Under the pieces are notes generated by a model. That model was given only the letters and a program-made list of their open reading frames with translations, was not told the origin of the DNA and searched no databases. A stretch of 64,000 bases of DNA from Ignavibacteriales bacterium (GTDB lineage: Bacteria; Bacteroidota; Ignavibacteria; Ignavibacteriales; Ignavibacteriaceae), in contig JADJIA010000009.1 of NCBI GenBank assembly GCA_016707285.1, positions 76,517 through 140,516 on the forward strand. The letters are read 5' to 3'. Made by a program: the position numbers and the translations under genes. Within the stretch, counting starts at the first letter, position 1, and every line of letters begins with the position of its first letter. This document shows positions 1 to 8,585 of this stretch, piece after piece.

Positions 1-455
1 TAAAACCTGACACTCTTCAAAGTTCTGCCAGTGCATTAGACGACAAATACCTCGCAAAAGGAACCCCCACTTCTGATCTGTTGAACGAGACGGGAATTTC
101 ATTTGTTGCGTTTGGACCCGTTGCTCAAGGATTGTTGCTCGGCAAATATTCAAAAGATAATCCGCCAAAATTTGAACCCGGAGATCACAGAGCCGGTGCC
201 CCAAGGTTTTCAGTTGAATTCCTGACAAAACTTGAACCAAAAATTGAAGCTCTTAAAAAACATTTTGGTCCAACAGGTGAAGATCTTGCAAGAGTTGCAT
301 TACAATATCTTTTAAAATATGATCGTGTAGCCGCGGTAATCCCCGGATTCAGGAATCTCGCTCAGGTTAAAATGAACCTTTCGGCTGCCGACAAACCACT
401 TACAAACGATGAATTCAGTTTTGTACAATCAATTTTTTCAAATAAAGGAGAGTAG
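1..455 (+). CDS. Aldo/keto reductase, C-terminal part (cut by window edge)
   Basis: The reading frame is open from base 3 to the stop at 455, so the gene begins left of the window and about 150 residues are visible. The segment FVAFGPVAQGLLLGKY followed by VIPGFRNLAQVKMN matches the C-terminal half of aldo/keto reductases: the strand and loop after the catalytic core, then the NADPH-phosphate/adenine-binding IPG.R....V..N region. The family reduces aldehydes or ketones with NAD(P)H in the cytoplasm; the substrate cannot be deduced. The internal TTG near base 81 is not the start, because homologous sequence continues upstream of it. The next gene starts 6 bases after the stop, so the two are probably cotranscribed. 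Confidence 0.85.
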   Translation, partial: KPDTLQSSASALDDKYLAKGTPTSDLLNETGISFVAFGPVAQGLLLGKYSKDNPPKFEPGDHRAGAPRFSVEFLTKLEPKIEALKKHFGPTGEDLARVALQYLLKYDRVAAVIPGFRNLAQVKMNLSAADKPLTNDEFSFVQSIFSNKGE

Positions 456-461
456 TAAATA

Positions 462-947
462 ATGTTCGAATTTAGTGAACTGCCTGCAAAGGAACCTAAA
501 AAGAGGGAATATGAAGAGTCGGAAGAACTTAAATTTCTGGCTGAAAAAATAATTTCTGAACAAAAAATTGACGTTATGCCCGCTCAGGTCGGGTATATGA
601 TTGTCAGTCCAAATATTTCTAAAACTGTTCCGAGCAAAACCATCAAAACGCCTCCTGAATTAAAACATTTTTCCGGTTTTGACTATCTGGTTGAAGTGTC
701 ACTTGATCTCTGGACTGCCCTTGATGAAGCTGAAAGATATATCCTCATCCACCATGAACTCCTTCATATCCTCCCGATAATGAACGAAAAGACGGGTGAT
801 TATGACTTTAAAATCAGAAAACCTGATTTTGTGGCATTTAAATCGATTCTCGACAAATATGGCACCGACTGGAAACAGAAAATTAAACTGAGTCTAAGCT
901 CTATCCATAATCTTACCCCGGCTCAGGAAGATTCTATCAGGATTTAG
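462..947 (+). CDS. Putative zinc metallopeptidase, phage-metallopeptidase-like
   Basis: A 161-residue soluble protein with no signal peptide. It carries H-H-E-L-L-H at residues 97-102, giving the zincin motif HExxH at 98-102, inside a hydrophobic helix (YILIHHELLHILP). The N-terminal half is charged and resembles the putative phage metallopeptidase group, in which a short protein has one zincin helix and a downstream acidic or His ligand. AAAGGAGAG lies 9-15 bases before the ATG. It follows the aldo/keto reductase by 6 bases. Peptidase activity and substrate are inferred only from the motif; it could also be a non-catalytic metal-binding relative. Confidence 0.6.
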   Translation: MFEFSELPAKEPKKREYEESEELKFLAEKIISEQKIDVMPAQVGYMIVSPNISKTVPSKTIKTPPELKHFSGFDYLVEVSLDLWTALDEAERYILIHHELLHILPIMNEKTGDYDFKIRKPDFVAFKSILDKYGTDWKQKIKLSLSSIHNLTPAQEDSIRI

Positions 948-951
948 GGGA

Positions 952-1097
952 GAACTTCGGAACTTCAGAGTTTCAGAACTTCAGTGATTTAGACCAATAG
1001 GGTTCAAGAGTTCTGAGGTTCTGAGGTTCCGGAGTTCTGAGGTTCTGAGGTTCCGGAGTTCTGAGGTTCCGGAGTTCTGAGGTTCCGAAGTTCTCAA
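952..1097. repeat. Degenerate 8-bp tandem repeat array (GGTTCTGA type)
   Basis: From about 1008 the sequence is a near-perfect octamer series, with units gagttctg, aggttctg and aggttccg repeated about eleven times. It is preceded from 952 by looser units of the cagaactt type. It sits between a stop codon and the leader of the next gene. The same 8-bp period with other unit sequences recurs at several other places in this window. Confidence 0.8.
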
Positions 1098-1164
1098 TTT
1101 GCTTTTTGCTCCAAATATTTGTAATTTATGATGGTGATTTTCATAAACATAAAAAGGAGCCTTT

Positions 1165-2334
1165 ATGAGATATCTTTACATGTTATTTGCTGTAATCTTG
1201 ATTGCAGGAACCGGATTTGCGCAGAATGTTACTGTGCAAGATTACAAAGTTCCTGTAAGTACAGCAAAAATTCTGAGACTGACGGGAAGTTATAACTTCG
1301 CTCAGACAACGGATGAAGTTACAACTAATGTAACATCAAACAACGCTAATGCGACCGCTCTTTTCAGATATTTTTATTCATCACTTCCTTTTGCTTATTT
1401 TGTTGATATTGATGCTGTTGGCGGAAAGAATTTTGCCGAATTCAGTCATGATATCTCAATTCGTCCGAGTGTGAGAAAATATTTTGCTGATGACAAAGAC
1501 TGGTTTGGTTTTGGTGCGCTTGATCTTCGTCATGCAAACACATTCAAACAGATCGAGTCGAACATCACAGTTGGTGGTGGATATGGCCGTTATATTAATG
1601 CTACTGCTCTCGCAAAAGCTGTAAGAATCGAAAGTCACCTTCTTAAAGAGGGTGTGATCACAGCCAGACTTCCAAAAGAAACCATGATAAAGATCGCTAA
1701 CATCATCGAGCGTGAAGATGAATATCGTGGCGTTTTTGGAGATACTTACGAGAAAAACTGGTATGAGGATATTGAAAAAGAGATGCGTGCCACCGGACTT
1801 CTTCAGGGTGGTGCACTCGGAGCCATGGGTATTCTCAGGACACAACAGGTGTTAAAAGGAATAAATGAAAGAGTTAATGAAAGATTCTTCGGATGGGATG
1901 TAACTGCCGGTGTACTTTTTAACCTTTCGACCCGTGATAAATCCCCAACCAATTCACCTGCCCTCTCACTTGGTGGAAGATTTTCGAATCCTATAGGATG
2001 GAACTCACAGGTTAACGCCTATGCAAATATGAACACACCTTTTGATTCAACATTTTTCAAAAGTGTGATAGTAACTGCTGGTGTTGATTATTTTTATGAG
2101 CTTGGTAACAAAATAAACTTTGTTGCCGGTTATCAATTAAATTTTATAAAAAGAAACACTGTGTTTTTGCCTCTGAACGAAGACAGTTATGTGGATCATG
2201 CAATATCTGCCGGATTCATTTTCTATCTTGAAAACAATATCAATCTCGGAATTCAATCTTCACTAAACAGAAGTGGACTTTTGAAAGTTACCGATTTTAG
2301 AACTTCAGTATCACTTCAGTACAATGTATTTTAA
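1165..2334 (+). CDS. Secreted outer-membrane beta-barrel-like protein, unknown function
   Basis: 389 residues. A Sec signal peptide covers about residues 1-19 (hydrophobic MLFAVILIAGTGFA, then Q). The mature protein is rich in alternating aromatic/polar strands and Gly/Asn turns, and it ends in aromatic residues (SLQYNVF), the usual form of a C-terminal outer-membrane barrel strand recognised by BAM. The central segment, about residues 150-245, is instead charged and helical (REDEYR, IEKEMRATG) and may be a periplasmic or surface insert. AAAAGGAG sits 8 bases before the ATG. It is followed by a strong shared terminator. I do not recognise a named family; the barrel topology is inferred from strand pattern only. 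Confidence 0.65.
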   Translation: MRYLYMLFAVILIAGTGFAQNVTVQDYKVPVSTAKILRLTGSYNFAQTTDEVTTNVTSNNANATALFRYFYSSLPFAYFVDIDAVGGKNFAEFSHDISIRPSVRKYFADDKDWFGFGALDLRHANTFKQIESNITVGGGYGRYINATALAKAVRIESHLLKEGVITARLPKETMIKIANIIEREDEYRGVFGDTYEKNWYEDIEKEMRATGLLQGGALGAMGILRTQQVLKGINERVNERFFGWDVTAGVLFNLSTRDKSPTNSPALSLGGRFSNPIGWNSQVNAYANMNTPFDSTFFKSVIVTAGVDYFYELGNKINFVAGYQLNFIKRNTVFLPLNEDSYVDHAISAGFIFYLENNINLGIQSSLNRSGLLKVTDFRTSVSLQYNVF

Positions 2335-2355
2335 TTTATAACATCTTTAAAAGAA

Positions 2356-2389
2356 AAAAAGGCTGTCCAAATCGGGCAGCCTTTTTTTT
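2356..2389. terminator. Bidirectional intrinsic terminator
   Basis: AAAGGCTGTCC, a 5-base loop, then GGGCAGCCTTT forms an 11-bp stem with one G-U pair. It is followed by T's on the plus strand and preceded by a long A run. It lies between the convergent genes ending at 2334 (plus) and 2407 (minus) and can serve both. Confidence 0.85.
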
Positions 2390-2406
2390 GTTCTAATAGA
2401 TGTTTA

Positions 2407-2787
2407 CTACTTTTTCAGCCAGGTCTGACCATCTTCGCTAAGATTTTTCAGATATTTAGCCGGTTCTTTTTTCAATTTTGTTTCGCAGCCGGGGCAACAT
2501 ACAGCAACGGTTTTTCCTTCAATTTCAACTGTTGGTGCGCCTGCTTCAATTTTTTCGCCGGTTACCGGGCAGTATAAATTCCAGACTGTTTTAACAGTTT
2601 TTTTGTCTTCCGAGCAACTGTCACCTTTTTTATCCGCTGAGCAACAATCGTCTTTTTTTACGGTTGTGTCTTTGGCTGCGTGATGTTCCTTATTCTGGTT
2701 TTCTTTCTTGGATGCATCCTGTGCATTCAACGATGCAGTACCAAAAAAGATGAAAAGGGGTAAAGCTAAAAAAATCAGCTTGTGCAT
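2407..2787 (-). CDS. Exported YHS-domain metal-binding protein
   Basis: 126 residues. A signal peptide spans about 1-22 (LIFLALPLFIFFGTASLNA). A Lys/Asp-rich linker follows with Cys48, Cys49 and Cys58. The C-terminal YHS-type domain has CPVTGE at 73-78 and CCPGC at 97-101, ending in helix KLKKEPAKYLKNL. YHS domains bind heavy metals such as copper and occur next to metal transport or resistance proteins. Here the protein stands alone, opposite the barrel gene and sharing its terminator. A periplasmic metal-binding or chaperone role is inferred; no cognate transporter is adjacent. Confidence 0.75.
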   Translation of the reverse strand: MHKLIFLALPLFIFFGTASLNAQDASKKENQNKEHHAAKDTTVKKDDCCSADKKGDSCSEDKKTVKTVWNLYCPVTGEKIEAGAPTVEIEGKTVAVCCPGCETKLKKEPAKYLKNLSEDGQTWLKK

Positions 2788-2876
2788 TTATTTCTCCGAT
2801 GATTGTGAAATGTTTCTAATTTTCTAACATCTAAAATAGGTTGAATAGTTCATTTATAAAAGGGGAAAGGGAATAG

Positions 2877-4136
2877 TCAGTTATCTTCCAAAATCTCGGA
2901 CAACTTTTGTGCAATTACTTTCCGGTCAAATTGTTTGATAACTTCGGGATTGGTTTTAAAGGTATCCAGCTTATCAAAAAACTCAGATCCGTCTGAGCTG
3001 AAAGGGAACATCATTCCGGCACTGGATTGGTTTATTATCCCTGCAACCTCCGTGTTGTCGTCTCCAAAAGCGATAATCGGGATACCCGTTCTGAGATATT
3101 CAAACAGTTTCCCTGGGAAATGTCGTTTTTCCATCGCACATACCAGGAGAAAATCGGCTTCTGCGAGAGTTTTAATCATATCATCATAAGAGAGGAAGCC
3201 AAGAGAGGTTGTGTGTTCATCCAGTCCTGCCTCAGAAATTGATCTCTTTACTCCCGGACTCACTGTGCCCGTGAACCATAACCTGATATTTTCACCCGCA
3301 TCAATCCTTTTTTTGATATGCCCCCACAACTTTACAGGATTCTGAAAATCGAAGATGTTTCCGGCATGGAGCAAAATCTTCGCCTCTCCCCGGGATTTTA
3401 ATCTCTTAAAGTTGACAAATTTCTCATCGTCAAATCCCCAATGCAGAACATGTCCTTTATCCTTCAGGAAGGGATAACTTTTAACATAATCGGCAAGAGA
3501 TGTTTCGGTTACAAAAATTGAAGCACGGCTTTTCTTCAAAATCCTCTTTTCAAAAAAGGCATCCAGCATTATTGTTAATTTGCTTCTGGTTTGCCCTTTG
3601 TAATAAGCAATATTCAACCAGGGGTCTATAAATACAGGATAAAACGGAATTTTTGCATTTTTTGCAATCTTTGCTGCAGCAAGGTGAACAGAGTGGGGTG
3701 GCCCTATCGAAACTACCGAATCAAATTTTTCATCCAATAAAAGTTTATTCCCTGCACTGACCGCAAAAGGATACCATCCAATTCTTGCATCGGGAATAAA
3801 AAGATTCATCCTTATCCAGAGAGATATTGCATGCGTGAGACTTTTGTTCTCTTTGGATATCGTTTCAGATGCCACAAGTTGGACATCTTTTCCCTTCCCG
3901 GTGAATATTTTATAAAACTCAAACGGTTCAATAGATTTGGTTTTTATAACTTTAAGGTCCGGAGCGATTTCACTCATCATCGAATCATCTTTTTGCATAA
4001 AAGATTCATCTTCTACTGTAAGAACTGCCGGCTGCCAGCCAAATTCCGGCAGGTACTTTATCATCTTAAGGGGCCAATGAAGAGAAGCTTTCCCTGAAGG
4101 AGGCCAGTAATAGGTTAAAAAAAGTACCTTTTTCAC
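2877..4136 (-). CDS. Family 4-type glycosyltransferase
   Basis: 419 residues, GT-B fold. The N-terminal acceptor domain begins KVLFLTYYWPPSG with the Gly-rich turn typical of GT4 enzymes. The C-terminal donor domain contains ILLHAGNI and the signature KRHFPGKLFEYLRTGIPIIA followed by GDDNTEV, the nucleotide-sugar-binding E-x7-E region. It likely transfers a sugar from a nucleotide donor to a surface polysaccharide or lipid-linked acceptor in the cytoplasm. Its ATG overlaps the stop of the upstream methyltransferase by 4 bases (ATGA type), so the two are translationally coupled. Specific sugar and acceptor are unknown. Confidence 0.85.
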   Translation of the reverse strand: MKKVLFLTYYWPPSGKASLHWPLKMIKYLPEFGWQPAVLTVEDESFMQKDDSMMSEIAPDLKVIKTKSIEPFEFYKIFTGKGKDVQLVASETISKENKSLTHAISLWIRMNLFIPDARIGWYPFAVSAGNKLLLDEKFDSVVSIGPPHSVHLAAAKIAKNAKIPFYPVFIDPWLNIAYYKGQTRSKLTIMLDAFFEKRILKKSRASIFVTETSLADYVKSYPFLKDKGHVLHWGFDDEKFVNFKRLKSRGEAKILLHAGNIFDFQNPVKLWGHIKKRIDAGENIRLWFTGTVSPGVKRSISEAGLDEHTTSLGFLSYDDMIKTLAEADFLLVCAMEKRHFPGKLFEYLRTGIPIIAFGDDNTEVAGIINQSSAGMMFPFSSDGSEFFDKLDTFKTNPEVIKQFDRKVIAQKLSEILEDN

Positions 4137-4732
4137 CGTTTTTTGCCAGCAAAATTAATTACATCAGCAAGTCCAATATGACCGGAACCTTCATTTAGAT
4201 TTATTGATTCTTTAGCAAAAATCTCAAAATCAAGATCGATAAAATCCTCAACTATCTGTTCGAGGGAAAAAAGCAGATTTATATCCTTTGGTCCGCCTGA
4301 TGTTTTACCAAGCTGGGTTTTATCATAGGCTGTGAAAATCAACTTCCCCCCTTTTTTGAGCGATTTGACTACACTTTTATGTAATTCTTCCCTCATTTCC
4401 TGTGGCAAATGCACAAATGCAAGACCAACGGCATCATATTTCTCTTCACCATATTCAAAAGAAAAGAGATCGGCAACCTGATAATCAATTTTAACACCCG
4501 ATTCTTCAGCAAACTTGTCAGCCTTCTTTTTTCCTTCTTCACTCCAGTCGAGACAGGTTACATCCCATCCCAACTTTGCAGCATAAACGGCATTTCTCCC
4601 CTCCCCCTCTGCAGGAAGCAACAATTTTCCGGGTTCAAGTTTATCAATCTCTTCTTTAAAAAAAGCATTTGGTTCTTTCCCGTAATAATAGTCCCGTGAG
4701 GCATATTTTTCATTCCACTGATTATTCAACAC
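4133..4732 (-). CDS. Class I SAM-dependent methyltransferase (TehB/thiopurine-MT-like)
   Basis: 199 residues. The fold signals are LLLPAEGEGRNAVYAA (motif I, glycine-rich SAM loop at about 38-53), VTCLDWSEEG (acidic end of strand 2), YQVADLF (motif II) and DAVGLAFVHLP (motif III). The start NNQWNEKYASRDYYYG.EPN.FF is characteristic of the TehB/thiopurine methyltransferase-like group, which methylates small molecules, tellurite or thiols. It is the first gene of a two-gene operon with the glycosyltransferase, so modification of a glycan or detoxification are both possible. GTT-rich AT leader; no distinct promoter assigned. Confidence 0.8.
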   Translation of the reverse strand: MLNNQWNEKYASRDYYYGKEPNAFFKEEIDKLEPGKLLLPAEGEGRNAVYAAKLGWDVTCLDWSEEGKKKADKFAEESGVKIDYQVADLFSFEYGEEKYDAVGLAFVHLPQEMREELHKSVVKSLKKGGKLIFTAYDKTQLGKTSGGPKDINLLFSLEQIVEDFIDLDFEIFAKESINLNEGSGHIGLADVINFAGKKR

Positions 4733-5026
4733 AAACTCCTTTTATTTAATGCAATAATGCAGTAATCCAATAATGCAATAATTTTTGATAGTTCCACGGA
4801 TTTCACGGATTTAACACAGATTCTCACGGATAAATTTATAAATCTCCCTCCGACAAGTCGGAGTTAAAATCTGTGTGCTCTGTGGTTTATCCCCCACTCA
4901 CATCATAATCGTTCTAATCCTCCCCTCGCCTTATAGGAGAGGGGTCGGGGGTGAGGTCCCTTCGCGTCCTTTGCGGTTAATCCTTGCTACATCTTCCGTG
5001 ACTCTGTGACTTCGTGACTCTGTGAC
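4733..5026. repeat. Intergenic repeat cluster (three repeat families)
   Basis: No gene is seen. Bases 4745-4786 hold an octamer array of taatgcaa/taatgcag/taatccaa units. About 4790-4845 carry the CACGGATT-type repeat (ttccacgga, tttcacgga, tctcacgga). Bases 4919-4959 contain the GC-rich hairpin repeat with CCCCTC and GAGGGGTCGGGGGTGAGG. Bases 4990-5027 are an 8-bp array of gtgactct/gtgacttc units that runs into the stop codon of the next gene. Confidence 0.75.
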
Positions 5027-8000
5027 TTATCTAATCTTCAGCTCCGGAAGCCTCCCGGGAATAACATGTCCGCCAAGTTTTTCGAGGGCGGATTCAAGTT
5101 GAACCACATCGGTCTCGGAAATTCTTTTAATTTCGTTATAAACAGGCGGAAATTCTTCTAAAAGCACATTATATGCAGTTAATTCATTTTTTGTCAATTT
5201 TGAAGTTGACCTCCAATGAGTATAAAGCAGGGTGTTAAGCCTTTCGGAAAGAGTAACCTGTGAAGGCGGATTCTCTTCAGTGCTTGGGAAATTTGATCTT
5301 CTTTCAAATTTAAGAAGAAGTTGATCCAATTGATCAAGAATTTTATCTGCTGAAACCATTAATTCAAATCCCGCACCAGGAACTAAAAGCGCTGATTGTT
5401 TCAGACTTGTCACTTTTTTGATGAGCTCGTCCAGGAATACACGGGTTCCTCTAAAAGTTCTTGCCAGCTCCCCTGCCTTTTTTTGGAAGTTTACAAGCTC
5501 GGCACGATCTTCAATCGGGAGTGTAGTGTTTCTTAAAGCAATGGCATTAAATTCAATCGTTTTACCCAATGGTTTAATTCCATCTCGTGTAACCATCGAC
5601 ATGGCAACTTTATACTTACCCGGCATTACAAGTGAACTGCTCTGCTGTCTCATTGCTGCATTAAATTTGTCGGCTTTCAGAGTTGTGATGCTCTGGTATC
5701 TGAGATCCCAGTTTATTCTCTGTACTCCCTTTCCGGCAGTTTTTGTCAGCTTTTTAACCTCATTTCCCGATTCATCAGAAATAGAGAAGATCAGATACGG
5801 AGCCACTTCCCTGTTTTCAACATTAAGAGCAGAATCTGAAGGAATTGGTATCGGTTTTCCGTCAACAAAAAGTTTTGATTCCATCTCTTTTCTGATTTCT
5901 TTTAGAGTTTTGGGCACTTCTTTTATGTAATATGTAAGATCCACACCAAAATCAGGATTGGGAGCCTTAAAGTAGGTTGTTCCCGTTCCATATCTTCCGG
6001 GAGATTCCATATACATCAAGCCGTCGCGGGTATCAAATAAAAATGCTTCCTGTTCCAACATTTCGTTTGTGATTTTCCTCAGTGGAGTATAGTTATCAAG
6101 AATGAAGAAGCCCCTTCCAAAAGTGGCGATAACGATATCACCCTCTCTTTTTTGGAGATGAATGTCACGAACAGGAATGTCGGGTAAACCATTTTGCAGT
6201 TTGATCCAGTTTTTACCGCCATCGATTGTGAAATAAAAACCAAACTCTGTCCCGACAAAAAGGAGATCAGGATTTTCAAAATCTTCGGCAATGCTCCAGA
6301 CAGGTCCATTTTCAGGCAGGTTGGCAGAAATCGATTTCCATGTCCGCCCTTTGTCTTCACTTTTCATTACATAAGGTTTAAAATCATCACTTTGGTGATT
6401 GTTAAACGACGCATAAACCACATTTTCATTAAATCGGGAGGGAAGGACATCGCTTACATAAGTATATTCGGGAACACCGGGGAAGTTTTTTGATGCGCGC
6501 CAGGTTTTAACATCTTCAGTCACCTGAATAAGCCCGTCATCGGTTCCTGCATATAAAAGATTCTCTTTTACCGGTGATTCTGCAAGAGAAACAATGGTTC
6601 CAAAAAGGGAAGTTGATTTGTCTTTTGAGACTGCATCCACACCCCAGAATTTATCCATCACAGGGAATGAGTTTCTGTCAACTCCTGTTGTAAGGTCGGG
6701 ACTGATCACTGACCAATTATCACCGCGGTCATCAGTTCTAAAAACCATGTTGGCAGCTGTGTAAAGTCGGGTGTTTTTATGTGGGCTTATAAAAAGCGGG
6801 GTATCCCAATTCCATTTGTAGGTTTTTTCACCTTTTCCGGGTTCCGGTCTGATATCAATAGCCTCTGAACTCTTTTTATCATATCTGACCATTCCGGCAT
6901 ACTGAGATTCTGCATAAACAATATCAGGATTTTCAGGGTCAACAGCCGACCAAAATCCATCACCACCATTGGTAATAAACCAATCGGAATTAACAATTCC
7001 ATCATCACTTAGGGTTCTTGATGGTCCTCCCATGCTGCTGTTATCTTGTGTCCCACCATAAACATTATAAAACGGCGATGCATTATCGGCAAAAACACGA
7101 TAAAACTGAGTGACAGGGAGATTTTCTTTAAAATCCCATGATTTCCCACTGTCGAACGATTCGTAGATACCACCATCACCGCCAATCAAAAGATGTTCTG
7201 TGTTGGCAGGATTAATCCAGAGTGCGTGATCATCCACATGACGATCTGAAACTCCAAGATTTACCCAGGTTTTCCCTGCGTCTGTTGTCACTTTTGAAAC
7301 CACTTCCATCGAATAAACTTTGTTTACATCCTTTGGATCACAAAATATCTCATTAAAATATTGTCCTGATGAAGCATAATCGCTCATCTTTTCCCAGGTA
7401 GCGCCTCTGTTGGTGCTTCTGTAAAATCCACTGTGGCCCTCAGCCGCTTCAAGGATAATATAGAGAACATCAGGATTTACAGGGGAGATATCAATTCCCA
7501 TTCCACCAAGATGAACTGAAGGAAGTCCCTTCATTATCTTTTCCCAGGTTTCACCACCATCTTCAGATTTATAGACGGCAGTTTCCGGTCCACCACCAAT
7601 TTTTGTATAAATATGTCTTCTTCTTTGTTCAGAAGTGGCATACATTACATCGGGATTTCTTGGGTCAAAAAGGAGATTGTTTACTCCGGTATGGATGCTG
7701 ATATCGAGAACTTTTTTCCAGGTTTTACCACCGTCAACGGTTTTGTAAAGTCCACGGTCCCCACCGGGTCCCCATGCAGATCCTTCGGCAGCAACAAAAA
7801 CGATATTGGAATTACGTGGATCAATTATGATATCACCAATCTGGCGCGACTCTTTTAATCCCATGTTTTTCCATGACTTGCCACCATCAACAGATTTATA
7901 AACACCATTTCCATAACCCAATGCCCTTTGATGTGTATTTTCACCCGTGCCTGCCCACACCACAAATTTGTTGTTTGGATCCATCGTGACACAACCCATG

Positions 8001-8296
8001 GAGTATGCACCATAATTGTCGAAGACCGGACTGAAAGTGGTCCCTGCATTTGTGGTTTTCCAGATATGTCCGCTTGAGACTGCTACGAAATATTCACTAA
8101 TGTTTTTTGGGTCAACTGCAAAATCAGAAATTCTGCCGGAGGTAAGTGCCGGTCCGATATTTCTCCACTTCAGACCGGAAAAGTTCTCCTTTTGGAGGGT
8201 ACTTTTTTGATCTTTCTCTTCATTTTGTGCAGTGATTACCCCGGAAACGAGGACTGAAATTAGCATTAAACAGATCAATTTGAGGCGCATTGGCAT
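5027..8296 (-). CDS. Large secreted BNR/VPS10-like beta-propeller protein
   Basis: About 1089 residues from the chosen ATG at 8296 (Met-Pro-Met-Arg), which has an AAAGAGAT just upstream and gives a clean signal peptide (LKLICLMLISVLVSGVITAQ). Upstream in-frame codons run into intergenic repeat DNA and are unlikely to be coding. Many Asp-box/BNR signatures are visible, including SVDGGKSW, TVDGGKTW, SEDGGETW, SFDSGKSW and TIDGGKNW, indicating two or more propellers over roughly residues 40-720. The C-terminal third is a beta-sandwich followed by helices, the standard layout of the roughly 1000-residue 'glycosyl hydrolase BNR repeat' family. There is no T9SS sorting domain, unlike other secreted proteins here. 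Actual enzymatic activity is not established for the family. Confidence 0.8.
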   Translation of the reverse strand: MPMRLKLICLMLISVLVSGVITAQNEEKDQKSTLQKENFSGLKWRNIGPALTSGRISDFAVDPKNISEYFVAVSSGHIWKTTNAGTTFSPVFDNYGAYSMGCVTMDPNNKFVVWAGTGENTHQRALGYGNGVYKSVDGGKSWKNMGLKESRQIGDIIIDPRNSNIVFVAAEGSAWGPGGDRGLYKTVDGGKTWKKVLDISIHTGVNNLLFDPRNPDVMYATSEQRRRHIYTKIGGGPETAVYKSEDGGETWEKIMKGLPSVHLGGMGIDISPVNPDVLYIILEAAEGHSGFYRSTNRGATWEKMSDYASSGQYFNEIFCDPKDVNKVYSMEVVSKVTTDAGKTWVNLGVSDRHVDDHALWINPANTEHLLIGGDGGIYESFDSGKSWDFKENLPVTQFYRVFADNASPFYNVYGGTQDNSSMGGPSRTLSDDGIVNSDWFITNGGDGFWSAVDPENPDIVYAESQYAGMVRYDKKSSEAIDIRPEPGKGEKTYKWNWDTPLFISPHKNTRLYTAANMVFRTDDRGDNWSVISPDLTTGVDRNSFPVMDKFWGVDAVSKDKSTSLFGTIVSLAESPVKENLLYAGTDDGLIQVTEDVKTWRASKNFPGVPEYTYVSDVLPSRFNENVVYASFNNHQSDDFKPYVMKSEDKGRTWKSISANLPENGPVWSIAEDFENPDLLFVGTEFGFYFTIDGGKNWIKLQNGLPDIPVRDIHLQKREGDIVIATFGRGFFILDNYTPLRKITNEMLEQEAFLFDTRDGLMYMESPGRYGTGTTYFKAPNPDFGVDLTYYIKEVPKTLKEIRKEMESKLFVDGKPIPIPSDSALNVENREVAPYLIFSISDESGNEVKKLTKTAGKGVQRINWDLRYQSITTLKADKFNAAMRQQSSSLVMPGKYKVAMSMVTRDGIKPLGKTIEFNAIALRNTTLPIEDRAELVNFQKKAGELARTFRGTRVFLDELIKKVTSLKQSALLVPGAGFELMVSADKILDQLDQLLLKFERRSNFPSTEENPPSQVTLSERLNTLLYTHWRSTSKLTKNELTAYNVLLEEFPPVYNEIKRISETDVVQLESALEKLGGHVIPGRLPELKIR

Positions 8297-8354
8297 TATC
8301 TCTTTGTATGTGACTAAAAGGAAATTTTGGAAACCTAAAAATAAACAAGATTTA

Positions 8355-8410
8355 GATAATGCAGTAATCCAATAATCCAAATAATTCAATAATGCGAAAT
8401 CTAATAATCC
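8355..8410. repeat. AT-rich octamer-like array (AATAATCC type)
   Basis: Units such as taatgcag, taatccaa, taatccaaa, taattcaa and taatgcga recur every 8-9 bases upstream of the BNR gene start. Related arrays lie at 4745-4786 and 51489-51540. The rest of the gap up to 8585 shows no recognisable gene. Confidence 0.6.
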
Positions 8411-8585
8411 AAAGTTAAAGCAATTTGATTAAATCGTTAAATTCTCATATATTGGGTGTTGCATCAAAAAAAAATAATTTCACGACAACAAATCAAGTAA
8501 TCTCAAATGAGTTGTAGCAAAAACCTTTCAGGCTTGTTTGCATGAAAGTGATAGTCGATCCCCGTTATTATCAAAGTGTACTCAA

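Noticed and set aside
8538..8585. Earlier ATG for the first membrane regulator
   Set aside because: It would place a polar 16-residue tail before the signal peptide; the ATG at 8586 fits better.
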